From positions 1-22,500 of the forward strand of contig CAUYUJ010006321.1 in the NCBI GenBank assembly GCA_963575745.1: 22,500 nt of DNA, given 5' to 3'. The notes beneath the pieces are model-generated. The model saw only the letters and a program-made list of their open reading frames with translations. It did no database searches and was not told the DNA's origin. This DNA comes from Prorocentrum cordatum. Its lineage: Eukaryota; Sar; Dinophyceae; Prorocentrales; Prorocentraceae. Shown here one piece after another: positions 1-9,068 of this stretch. Position numbers and translations under genes: made by a program. The first letter of the stretch is position 1, and each line of letters begins with the position of its first letter.

Positions 1-113
1 CCTCCTCCCTCCTCCTCCTCCTCCTCCTCCTCCTCCTCCTCCCCCTCCGTCTCCACATCCTCCTCCTCCTCCTCCTCCTCCTCCTCCTTCTCATCCCCCT
101 CGTCCTCTTTGTA
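1..113. repeat. (CCT)n microsatellite
   Basis: Nearly uninterrupted CCT/TCC trinucleotide repeat with a few C- or T-rich interruptions. It enters from the left edge, so its full length is unknown. No coding signal beyond a low-complexity frame. Confidence 0.95.
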
Positions 114-483
114 CTCCTCGTCCACCGTCTTCGCTCTCTCTCTTTCCTGCGCTGGCCCTTGCGGCAAGTCCGTGCCGCGACGACGCTGGCGTTGGTTTTG
201 ACACCGCGTTGATCGCTCAACCCTGAACGATCGTGGTTTGCCGACAGGGCGAATCGGTTGATGTCGGCCGATTCGGGGCCACTGGCGTCATGCAACCCTG
301 AACGCCCGCGCCGGGGTCGCCGCCGCGCAGGCACGACACGATCCTGCCGAAATCCAGGAAAGGGGGGGACGCATGCGCGCGCAGAGCATGGCCTGCTCTG
401 CGCACGTGCGCAGTGCAAGTGGAGGACGATGATGACGGCGACGATGACGGCGACAGGGAGGGCCGGAGCGCAGAAGGGCCACC
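114..483. other. non-repetitive spacer, no gene recognised
   Basis: Unique sequence between two trinucleotide tracts. It holds an inverted repeat (CGAATCGG at 250-257 against CCGATTCG at 268-275) and a 12-bp direct repeat CAACCCTGAACG at 218-229 and 293-304. Frames on both strands are short and compositionally unconvincing. Confidence 0.5.
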
Positions 484-528
484 TTTGGCGGGGCTCCCCC
501 TCTTCCTCCGCCTCCTCCTCCTCCTCCA

Positions 529-560
<32 letters not shown>

Positions 561-800
561 TCCACCCCCTCCTTCTCCACCTCCTCCTCCTTCTCCTCCT
601 CCTCCTCTTCCTCCTCCTCCTCCTCCTCCTCCTCCTCCTCCTCCTCCTCCTCCTCCCACTCTTCGTCCTCCTCCCAGAGCTACCTCCTCTTCCTTCTCCT
701 CCTGCACCCTCCGCCCTCCTTCAACCCGTTTCCTCCTTCCCCTTCTTCTCCTCCGTTCCCTCCTCCCCCGCCTCCTCTCCCCCTTTCGCTCTTCGTTTCC
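484..800. repeat. (CTC)n polypyrimidine tract
   Basis: Interrupted CTC/TCC repeat, most regular around 598-656. The Ser-, Leu- or Pro-rich frames it produces on the plus strand, and the Gly/Glu/Arg frames on the minus strand, are products of the repeat. Its purine-rich mirror follows at 925-1105. Confidence 0.93.
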
Positions 801-924
801 CTCCTCCTCGACTCGCGCAGGGCCGCGACTCCTCCCAGGGGCTTCCGCTCCCTGGGCCGCCGCTCGTGCTGGACAGGCCGCTCTGTACAGCCGGCAAGAG
901 GGCAGATGATGGAGGGAGAGAGAC

Positions 925-1105
925 GGGAGGGGATGGAGGGAGGAGGAGGAGGAGGAGGAGGAGGAGGAGGAGGAGGAGGAGGAGAAGAAGGAGGAAGAGG
1001 ATGCGGAAGAGGAGGAGGAGGAGGAGGCGGAGGAGGAGGAAGAAGAGGAGGAATGGGAGGATGAAGAGGAGGAGGATGAGGAGGTGGAGGAGGAGGAGAA
1101 GGAGT
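925..1105. repeat. (GGA)n polypurine tract
   Basis: GGA/GAA-rich tract on the same strand as the CTC tract at 484-800, separated from it by about 125 bp of mixed sequence. The two are roughly reverse complementary and could fold back on each other. Confidence 0.93.
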
Positions 1106-2023
<918 letters not shown>

Positions 2024-2029
2024 CGAGGT

Positions 2030-2700
2030 AAGAGGATACTTCAAGGACGGAAAGATGCCGCTGACGTGGACGAGGACGGAGGGGGGGCAGAGAGGGCAGG
2101 GCGGCCAGAGGAACAACAAGCGTCGGCGACCGTCCCGAGAGCCCGAGCAACTCGCGCCGAGGCGTCTGCCCAGGGCAGCTCGGCGAAGCCATGGGCAGCC
2201 CTCGACCCGCACCCTCCGCACCTTCCTCGCGGCGGGTGCCCCGCTGCCGCGGCTGCCGCCGCGGCCGCATCTGCGGCCACCGTCGAGGCGGCCGCGGCGG
2301 CCGTGGCGGCCGCGGCGGCCGCATCGCGGCGGCCGCATCGCGGCGGCACCTTCCGCGCGGAAGGTGCGGACAATGCAGGTCGAGGCAGGGCCCGCCGGGG
2401 CGCTGGCCGCGCCAGCCGCGCCGGCCCCAGGGCGGCTCACAGTGGCCTCCGCCGGCGCGCCGCGCGCCGCGCCAGGAACGCCGCCGCGCCGCTGGCGTCC
2501 GCCCCGAGCCGGGCGGCCCGCGCGGCGCAGTGCGCGGCGCGCCGCTCGGCGCGCCGCGCGCCGCGCCCGGGCGGCGGGTCCGAGGGCTCGGCTGCGCGCA
2601 GGAGTGGCCTCTGGCAGGGGTGGCCTCTGGCGCGCGGCGTGCGGGTGCCGCGGGGATGCCGACACCCCGGCGCGCAGGCCGGTGCAGGAGGGACCCCTTC
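2030..2700. other. GC-rich block with GCGGCC repeats, no gene recognised
   Basis: Very GC-rich sequence. It has overlapping GCGGCC/GGCCGC words around 2255-2345 and GCGCGCC-type palindromes around 2455-2570. Open frames on both strands are Ala/Arg/Pro/Gly-rich, as expected from composition alone. A CpG-rich or regulatory role is possible but nothing here shows it. Confidence 0.45.
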
Positions 2701-2723
2701 CCAGAGGTCTCATATCGTCCAAA

Positions 2724-2780
2724 GTGGACGCCAGGTTTCGGCGTTCAAAATTTGAACGCCAGGATTTGGACGCCAGACAA
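2724..2780. repeat. palindrome with flanking GGACGCC words
   Basis: A perfect inverted repeat with 10-bp arms (GGCGTTCAAA and TTTGAACGCC) around one central base lies at 2740-2760. GTGGACGCCAGG on its left (from about 2725) and TTTGGACGCCAG on its right (to about 2777) repeat the GACGCCAG part of the arm. The block sits at the end of the GC-rich region. Confidence 0.75.
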
Positions 2781-2819
2781 TCACCAGCTTTGTTTTCTTG
2801 GTGTTTATCTATCAAATCT

Positions 2820-3100
2820 ACAAAAAACATCATCCTCACTCCTCATGATATCATCCCCTCCCTTCCGCATCCTCGTCGTCCTCCTCTCCTCCCCCCTCTC
2901 TTCCCTTCTGATCCCTTCCCCCAGTCATCCTCCCTTCCTCGACCCCCCTCCTCATCCCGTCCATCTCTTCCCTTCATTATCATTTCCCCTCGCTTTCTCC
3001 CTATCGTCCCCCCTCATGCCCTTGTCTTCCTTTCCGCCCTCCCCTCGTCTATATGTTTATCCCTCGATCTCTCTCATTTTCTCTGTATTGGCATGTTGCT
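2820..3100. other. pyrimidine-rich spacer
   Basis: C/T-rich sequence on the plus strand without a regular period. Only low-complexity Ser/Pro/Leu frames are open. I see no gene in it. Confidence 0.5.
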
Positions 3101-3200
3101 ATATCTCTCTCTATATATATATATGTATATATGTATATATGTATGTATGTATATATATATATGTATATATGTATCCGTGTCTCTCTCTCTCTCTCTCGTT
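3100..3200. repeat. (TATG/TA)n and (CT)n microsatellites
   Basis: TATATG/TATG repeats run to about 3172 and are followed by a CT run at about 3179-3197. The Tyr/Ile and Ser/Leu frames are repeat products. Confidence 0.9.
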
Positions 3201-3236
3201 TTTTGTCTCTCGGTATCAAGCGACGCAGAGAAAAAC

Positions 3237-3347
3237 TCATGCCACGTCGCAGCCAGCGTCCGTTGTGCGACGGGCGTCAGGCACCATGCGTTCGAGGGCG
3301 GTCCAGCCCTCCAACACAGTCATCAAGTCGTAAGGGTCGAGCCCCAT
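3237..3347 (-). CDS. possible short terminal exon, unknown protein
   Basis: A minus-strand frame from an ATG at 3347 to a TGA at 3237 encodes about 36 residues. Composition is protein-like and not repetitive: it begins MGLDPYDLMTVLEGW and ends in GCDVA. The frame stays open upstream (TSCVDY precedes the Met), so the Met may be internal and the exon longer. No upstream exon or clear acceptor was found. Function unknown. It could be a chance frame. Confidence 0.25.
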   Translation of the reverse strand: MGLDPYDLMTVLEGWTALERMVPDARRTTDAGCDVA

Positions 3348-3367
3348 GTAATCCACACAAGATGTAC

Positions 3368-3770
3368 AAACGGGAAAATCCGAAAGGGCGAGGGAGGGGG
3401 AGTGCCCCGCAGGATCTGCGCATATGTGCGACCCACGGCGCCTCCTCGGAGGAAGAAGTGCACGTGCCCGCCGCGGATTCCGAGCGCGGCCTCGGCGCGC
3501 GCCAGACCGCGAGGGGCCACCAGGTGCCGCAATGACCGCGAGAGGCTGGGACGGGACGGGCAACGACGGGCAACCGCGGACTACGAAGGGGCAGCGACGG
3601 CCGCGAGGTGCCCACGAAAGGTCGCAGGGCCGCGGCGGCGAGCGCTACGGCGGCGGCTGGGCCTCCCCGATGAGGCGAGAGCACACAAAAGCAATCAAAC
3701 GCACCATAGTTGGAGGCGCGCCCACGGGAGGGTTTCGGTCTAGATCTGACCAGCAGCACGTGGCGTACAT
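3368..3770. other. GC-rich spacer, no gene recognised
   Basis: Mixed GC-rich sequence. Overlapping open frames on both strands are Arg/Ala-rich and none stands out. The run ends where CT/TA simple repeats begin. Confidence 0.4.
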
Positions 3771-3811
3771 CTCTCTCTATATATCTTTATATCTCCCTAT
3801 ACTCGCTCTCG

Positions 3812-3850
<39 letters not shown>

Positions 3851-4015
3851 AATATAAATATATAGGTGTCTCTCTCTCTACTCTCTCTCTTCCGCGCTTC
3901 CGCTATATCGCTCTCTATCTCTCACAGTTTCGATATATGTTTCTATCTCTCTATATCTAGCTATATGTTTATCTGTTTACGTAGTTGTCTCTATCTCTCT
4001 CTCTCTTCGATCTCT
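3771..4015. repeat. (CT)n and (TA)n microsatellites
   Basis: Alternating CTCTCT and TATATA tracts, with a clean TA run at about 3829-3850. No coding signal. Confidence 0.9.
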
Positions 4016-4095
4016 GTCACCAACCCCCATTTTCGATCAACTAGCTTCCACACTTGCCACTATGCCACGTGCCCCGCAAACGCCGTCCGTTTACC

Positions 4096-4135
4096 TCCCA
4101 TTGACTCGCCACTGACCCTCATTGACCTCAAACAC
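4096..4135. repeat. degenerate TTGACC-box element
   Basis: The words CCCATTGACT, CACTGACC and CTCATTGACC follow each other within 40 bp. They resemble the intact TTGACC arrays elsewhere in the window, but no palindromic partner half is left. I read it as a decayed copy; chance is not excluded. Confidence 0.35.
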
Positions 4136-4308
4136 CTCCTATGTGCCAACATTGGATCCATTCAGGACCGTCAGTGCAGAACGTGCCCCCAAACACGCGA
4201 GAGGGCCTTAGGAGTGGGATGGGGGCATAGAGAAAGGAGAGTGAGTGCGTGGGTTAGTGAGGGATGGAGGTCGGTAGGGACTGAGGGAGTTGCAGGTATA
4301 GAGACATG

Positions 4309-4445
4309 TATACACATATATATATATATGTATATGTATATACATATATATATATATATATGTATATGCTTACACATATATATATATATATATAATACAT
4401 ATATGCACAGTTTTGTATAAACGGTGTATATATGTATATAGATAA
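4309..4445. repeat. (TA)n-rich microsatellite
   Basis: TATATA/CATATA repeats with several self-complementary stretches. Flanked on the right by a (GAGCGA)n stretch at about 4494-4530. Confidence 0.9.
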
Positions 4446-4530
4446 CGCGAGACATACAAGGTGCAGGGATGACAGGAAGGGAAGGAACGGAGGAGAGAGA
4501 GCGAGAGCGAGCGAGAGCGAGAAAGATGGA

Positions 4531-5012
4531 GAGAGAACGTGCCAACGATAGACAGCCATAGGAGGCGAGCAATGGTGAGTCACAGTTGGTTCGACGAGCA
4601 TGCGGCACCTTTGGGGCGCGGGGTGGGAGGAATATAGGGGCTGGACGGAAAGGGCGCGCCCTCCCTCCCCATCCATCCCGTGTCCCAAACGTTACCAGAT
4701 GCCCAGGGGAACCTTTCGAATTTCTGTCAGTGCAGAACGTCGATTGCCAGAACTCCTCGAGAGAGATCGGTGCTCGTTCGCGCAGTCTCGGCTCGCCGCT
4801 TCAGGGCGCGCCTTCAGCCATGCCAATTCCTGAAATTCCCTCCCGGGTCAGCCCGTGCCCCGCCCCCCACTCCCGCTCACCGCGTCTGCCCGCTTCTTTC
4901 TTCCTCACTCGTTCGTTATCTTCACGCTGACCTCATGCCCATCCCCATGTTTCTCTTACCCTGATCCGAAGCCCATCGTTGGAGACGGATGGCGTTGCGA
5001 ACAGGCTCGTGC
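4531..5012. other. spacer downstream of the methyltransferase-like gene
   Basis: No convincing gene. A plus-strand frame at 4600-4833 ends in a moderately protein-like stretch (TFRISVSAERRLPELLERD) but competes with equally open frames. The region lies 3' of the minus-strand gene that stops at 5164, so its right part may be transcribed. Confidence 0.35.
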
Positions 5013-5036
5013 AGCCACGTGTGTTCACACGTGGCT
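5013..5036. other. perfect 11-bp stem, 2-nt loop inverted repeat
   Basis: AGCCACGTGTG and CACACGTGGCT face each other around a TT centre; each arm contains CACGTG. The site lies about 130 bp beyond the stop codon of the minus-strand gene ending at 5164. It could form a hairpin in the 3' UTR of that transcript or be a DNA-level palindrome. The sequence alone does not say which. Confidence 0.8.
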
Positions 5037-5163
5037 CTAATTTGCGGTGATGTGTTGATTGCTGTCGTGCGCGAGTGGTCGTTGTTTTGTTTGTTGCTGT
5101 TGGTGGCTAGCCGTTGCTGATGCTGCTTATAATCGTCGCCACCGCTGCTAGTGCCGATCGTCA

Positions 5164-5388
5164 TCAATCGGACGCGGAGCCGTCAGACTTCGCAGCCACT
5201 ACAGCCCGTGCTACAGCGTTGCACATCTCTTTGGGGTACTGCTGGCTGGCCTTCTGCTCGGACGTGCCCGTCACCCAGCTCGAGCTCCCGCCCCGCCCGC
5301 GTTTGCCATCCTCCTGCATGCTATCATCCTGGCCGTGCTTGCGTTTCTTCTCCTCGCGAATGAAGAGCGGCTTCGTCTCCGACAGCGC
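5164..5388 (-). CDS. exon 3 of the methyltransferase-like gene
   Basis: Encodes residues 286-359: a basic stretch (REEKKRKH), a Ser/Gly linker, WVTG and SQQYPKEMCNAVARAVV, then TGA at 5166-5164. It follows a strong polypyrimidine tract (a C14 run read on the minus strand) and CCCGAG. The exon has no internal initiator and is easily missed. Confidence 0.65.
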   Translation of the reverse strand, partial: ALSETKPLFIREEKKRKHGQDDSMQEDGKRGRGGSSSWVTGTSEQKASQQYPKEMCNAVARAVVAAKSDGSASD

Positions 5389-7343
5389 CTCGGGGGATGC
5401 GCAGAGGCGGAGGGTGAGAGGGCGCGGGGGGGGGGGGGGAGTGGAGAAAGCTGTGATGTGGGAGGGAAGGGGGAGATAGAGGCTGGAGTAAGATGGGAGA
5501 GGTGAGAGAGGGGCGACAGGAGAGATGGGGAGGGGAGGCGTGGTACTAGGGGCGGGGGGAGGGATCTGAGATGATCATGGGGATGATGCTGCAATACACC
5601 GTCCCATTCCAACCCTCTCGAGAAACACGGCCAGGCCCCGTTTCGAAATTGCCGATAACCTTCACGCGAGCGTCGGCACCCTTCTGCGTCGTGCGGAGAG
5701 TGGTAAGGGCATTCTCGGGGAGGGTTGTGTAGATCTCCAGAGGTTTCCTGCTAGGGGCGCCGAACTGGCCAGCGTACGCGATGATCCTGCGAGCGCCAAT
5801 GGTCTCCAACGCTGCTTTCATGGATGGATGGTGGTACAGGATGGAGTTGATGGGCTGTTCGATGGCCACATCAACGTTCCGTGAGAAGCAGACCACCATC
5901 AACCATGACCTTCGGGGGCGTGAGCAGTGAACACCATCAACGGTAGGATCGGAGCGAGAGGAAAAAAGAGGAGGAGCAGGAAGAGGCACGGGACATTGAT
6001 GAGGGACTCAGAAAATTAGATTGTCGGAGGAGGGGGAGGGACGAGGAGGAGGAGGATGAATATTGCTTGCAGTTTCAACTCATACCCTTTTGCAGTTTAA
6101 GTGGACGGTTTATGTGCGTTTGCAGTTTCGCTCATACCCGCGTGGCACACCCTGGCACGACCCACCCACGCCATCTCGCACACCAGCTTGGTTTCGCAAC
6201 CACCCCTTTTCAACGCAACATGGCAAACATGCTACACGATCATCCAGAGTTTCTCACATGGACCCGGACCCGACACGGAATAATGCGCATGTTGCGTATC
6301 ACCGGCTTGGCCATTGACCTCCCATTGACCTCCCATTGACCGCAATTGACCGCAGTTGACGTCGGAGGTCAATGGTGGTCAACGGGTGGGCCAACCATTG
6401 ACCTCCCATTGACCTCCCATTGACCACCATTGACCGCAGTTGACCTCGGAGGTCAATGGTGGTCAATGGGTGAACCCACCATTGACCTCCCATTGACCTC
6501 CCATTGACCTCCCATTGACCGCCATTGACCGCAGTTGACATCGGAGGTCAATGGTGGTCAATGGGTGGGCCAACCATTGACCTCACATTGACCTCCCATT
6601 GACCGCCATTGACCGCAGTTGACATCGGAGGTCAATGGTGGTCAATGGGTGGACCCACCATTGACCTCCCATTGACCTCCCATTGACCGCCATTGACCGC
6701 AGTCGACCTCGGAGGTCAATGGTGGTCAATGGGTGGTCAATGGGGGGTCAATGGAGGGGTCAACGTGCCAAACTTGAGAGCTGACCCCCTCCCATGACAC
6801 AATCACTGCCAACGTGTTGGCCTCAACCATGTCGCGGCGGTTGGTGTCTCCCATCGGATCCTCAAGGGACCGCTCGGTGTGGTGCCTCGCCATGTTGCCC
6901 CACGTAGAGCATTGAGGCGAAAACCATACTGTGCCCTTCGCCACGACCCTGAGGGCGGTCAGCGCACCGTAGAAGAGACCCGCGAGCAGGCACATGTCCT
7001 CGAAGATCCTGCACGTGCTGCGATCCATGGCGGTGACATTGTAACTCCACTCCTTCAGTTGCTTCGATATGCCCGCATTGCCAGCAAACACCTCGAAGAA
7101 GTCCAAGCCTCGACCCAATTGAGCGCCCATGTCAACCACCTTGTTGATGACTGTAACTCCCCACAGGAACATGTGAGTGTTGATGCCGTGCTGGGTGAAG
7201 ATTGGCGGGCGCGGGTCGGCGTAATCTTTGGCACAATCGATGGCCCACTTCGCAGCATGCAAATCAGCCTCGCTCATCGGGAGGAACACGCTCCCAACAC
7301 GAGCGACCATCACAGCAAGCGCCAGCATCATGGCCCTTGCCAT
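5164..7343 (-). CDS. C5-methyltransferase-like protein, three exons, 359 aa
   Basis: The exons are 7343-6799, 5909-5600 and 5388-5164, joined by two GT-AG introns of 889 and 211 bp. Their sum is 1080 nt, an exact 360 codons with the TGA stop. The motif order resembles cytosine C5-methyltransferases: a glycine-containing FEVFAGNAGIS loop at residues 83-93 (motif I, SAM binding), PQCSTW at 143-148 (motif IV, with a possible catalytic Cys) and IEQP at 198-201 where the family has ENV/ENP (motif VI). The C-terminal exon is basic, then has WVTG and SQQYPKEMC. The usual target-recognition domain is not visible and the protein is short. From memory, dinoflagellates carry many such genes; most have no assigned function. 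Exons and splice sites are well supported by frame; methylation activity is inference. The Met at 7343 starts a hydrophobic N-terminus but may not be the true start. Confidence 0.72.
5600..5909 (-). CDS. exon 2 of the methyltransferase-like gene
   Basis: Encodes residues 182-285. It continues the hydrophobic strand (IVSWLMVVCFS) into VDVAIEQP and then a GAPSRKPLEIY region. It ends NGT before a GTGTAT donor. Reading past this donor gives a short tail and a stop in G-rich sequence. Confidence 0.68.
5910..6798 (-). other. intron 1 of the methyltransferase-like gene (889 bp)
   Basis: It begins GTCATGG and ends AG; the next seven bases, the start of exon 2, are again GTCATGG. The intron is thus bracketed by a 7-bp direct repeat, as expected if a mobile element inserted and its target duplication supplied the donor. 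Inside are the 84-bp array (6311-6765) and, near the 3' end, TTGCAGTTT words at about 6067, 6092 and 6119. Confidence 0.65.
6311..6765. repeat. five tandem 84-bp palindromic TTGACC units
   Basis: Units start at 6311, 6395, 6479, 6574 and 6658. Four follow the 84-bp period; the third is 95 bp through one extra 11-bp CCATTGACCTC word. Each unit has direct CCATTGACC words on the left and GGTCAATGG words on the right, around a centre that in units 2 and 5 is close to the palindrome TTGACCTCGGAGGTCAA. The last unit runs on into extra GGTCAATGG words and ends GGTCAACG. The array lies in intron 1 of the methyltransferase-like gene. Confidence 0.95.
6799..7343 (-). CDS. exon 1 of the methyltransferase-like gene
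   Basis: Encodes residues 1-181 and two bases of codon 182: the hydrophobic N-terminus, the FEVFAG loop and the PQCSTW motif. It ends at ATTGT before the donor GTCATGG. Beyond this point the open frame runs into the 84-bp repeat array, which marks the boundary. Confidence 0.72.
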
Positions 7344-7348
7344 TATAG

Positions 7349-7561
7349 ACCAGGCAGGAACGGCTGGTCCGCACCAAAGCCGAAACTATAGCTGTTAAGC
7401 TTCAGGCGGCCTTGAATCGCAAACAGCTGGAATACGCGATACTCGAGGTTTACCCGATGAGCAAATTGACACACATCCCCGAGAGGTATGTTCAATCCTT
7501 CATCGAGGAAACACGAATAGATACGTGGGTTGCCCTGCCGTCGGCTCCTAAAGGCACATGC
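7349..7561 (+). CDS. possible internal exon, unknown protein
   Basis: A plus-strand frame of 71 codons follows an AG at 7347-7348 and is followed by a GTGTTA donor. The peptide is amphipathic and not repetitive: it starts TRQERLVRTKAE, contains LNRKQLEYAILEVYP and ends SAPKGTC. It begins a few bases from the start of the minus-strand gene at 7343, so the two would be divergent. No partner exon was found; poly-C sequence follows at about 7571. Function unknown. Confidence 0.4.
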
Positions 7562-7972
7562 GTGTTAGGGCCCGCCAATCCCCCCCCCCCCAGTCCCCCA
7601 TTTCCTCGAACATGGGGTTGGGGTGGTTTCTTGCGGGGATGGGGGGGTGCAATTTGGGGGCGGTATTCGCGATGTCGAGCAACGGGGAGGAGGAGTGGAC
7701 AAGGAGGATCAGAGGGGAGGATGGGACAGAGGTACTGGATGTGGAGGGAGGATGAGGGGATGCGAGTGGACCCAGCCCAACTCTCTTTCGCGCGTTCCCT
7801 CCCCCCACCCCTCCAGCGTTGCAAGTTGCCGAGGTTGTTGCTGGTTATGTTGCTGCTGCGTGTTTGCCCTGGTGCTTCCCATCCAGGTGATGGTGCCCCC
7901 CTTGGTTGCGTCGCCCCCCCCCCCCGCTGTGTTGCACCCCCCCAATGCAGGGTTTGGGCGCCCCGTCTGTCC
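7562..7972. other. G/C-homopolymer-rich spacer
   Basis: Holds runs of ten or more C (around 7571-7583 and 7914-7926) and G-rich sequence. Frames on both strands are Pro/Gly-rich. It separates the 3'-most recognisable exon of gene 2 from gene 1. I did not find the continuation of gene 2 in it. Confidence 0.4.
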
Positions 7973-9068
7973 TGAAGGCCAGGTGCACGGTCAAGTGGCA
8001 TTTCGGCGTTAAGTGGAGCCCACATTCACGAGCACATACATTGAATAAGCGAGCACATCTAACCAGCGCAGCAGACCCGTTCTCACTCATCACGACACCC
8101 TCCCTCTTCATCGTGCCAATCAATTGAACAAGTGCTGAACCAGCTGCCACGAACTCGTTTCCAAACTTGTCTGCCCCCCCCCCATGTTCGTGTAACAGCC
8201 ATTCGGTAAATCGAACTAGCACGCCAATTTCAGCTGCTTTCGCTTTAATGTTGCCCCCCAGGGTGGGTTGGATTCTCTCGTGCGCACCCCTCCCGCTCAC
8301 CCAACATCTTCTCTGTTATCGCCCCCACACCTCTGCCAGATTGGATATCGTTTCCATAGCACCACGTTTGCAATTCCCCCGTTATGCGTCGGACCCCATT
8401 CTCGACCACCTCCTCAATCGTTGTCCCCCTGCAGCCCCAGGGGTTGTCGCCAGAACTCGCCGCATACCGCTCGTGACCCAGCGCTGGGCTGGTCCGAAAT
8501 ACAGGGTGTGGAGCGAATCGATGCACGGCGTCTCAGCGGGGCTGGTGCCGAGCTCGGTCGAAAACAATGGGCAACGATGATTAATTGAGTCCATCGACGA
8601 TCCCCCTGCATCTCGGTGAATGCGCCAAAATGTGATCGTAGTGGGCAAGGCTACTATCTCTAACTCTGATATGTCAAGAAGGGTGTCACTCGGTTCGAGT
8701 CGGTCTCCAGGCAATAACCGAACCCCCGAAATAAACAATTCGCTAATCACCTCACGCCCTCGAATGTGTTTCCCTTTGCGCCAACCGATCGACCCCAGAA
8801 CTGCCCGTCTATGATCCTCTGTCTCCAGGCGCACCGCGCGTTCACAATTGACGCATGACGCCTCGTATTCACCCGGCTCCCTCAATAGCCAAGGTAAAGC
8901 ATCGTCTTCTATCAAATCATCGACAGAATTCAAAAATTCATGAGTCTGGCGACAGAACTGACATGGCTGCCACTGGCTCGCCCAGGAGGCTAGCCCCAGG
9001 GTTTTTGAATGCTCGGCCCAGCCCCCCTTTAACCGCCCCCCCTGCACGAGGGATCTAGGGCGTGAGGG
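7973..9068 (-). CDS. third coding block of gene 2, with two frameshifts
   Basis: Three consecutive frames carry one protein. Frame 1 (about 9068-8430) has [17 protein letters not shown], the pairs CQFC and CVNC about 33 residues apart, and [15 protein letters not shown]. Frame 2 (about 8429-8262) has [18 protein letters not shown] and MLGERE. Frame 3 (about 8261-7973), the same register as frame 1, has [19 protein letters not shown] and [12 protein letters not shown]. The shifts fall near short C runs at 8425-8429 and 8254-8259 and cancel each other. Confidence 0.5.

Noticed and set aside
4170-4740. 15-bp direct repeat GTCAGTGCAGAACGT at 4170-4184 and 4726-4740
   Set aside because: One such match is within what chance allows in 22.5 kb, and the flanks are unrelated.
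6311-6765. CRISPR-like array
   Set aside because: The 84-bp units are contiguous with no variable spacers, and the context is eukaryotic.
6311-6765. WRKY W-boxes, nuclear-receptor half-sites or bacterial -35 boxes (TTGAC, AGGTCA)
   Set aside because: The words match, but they come from a tandem repeat inside an intron, and the likely organism gives no reason to expect these regulators.
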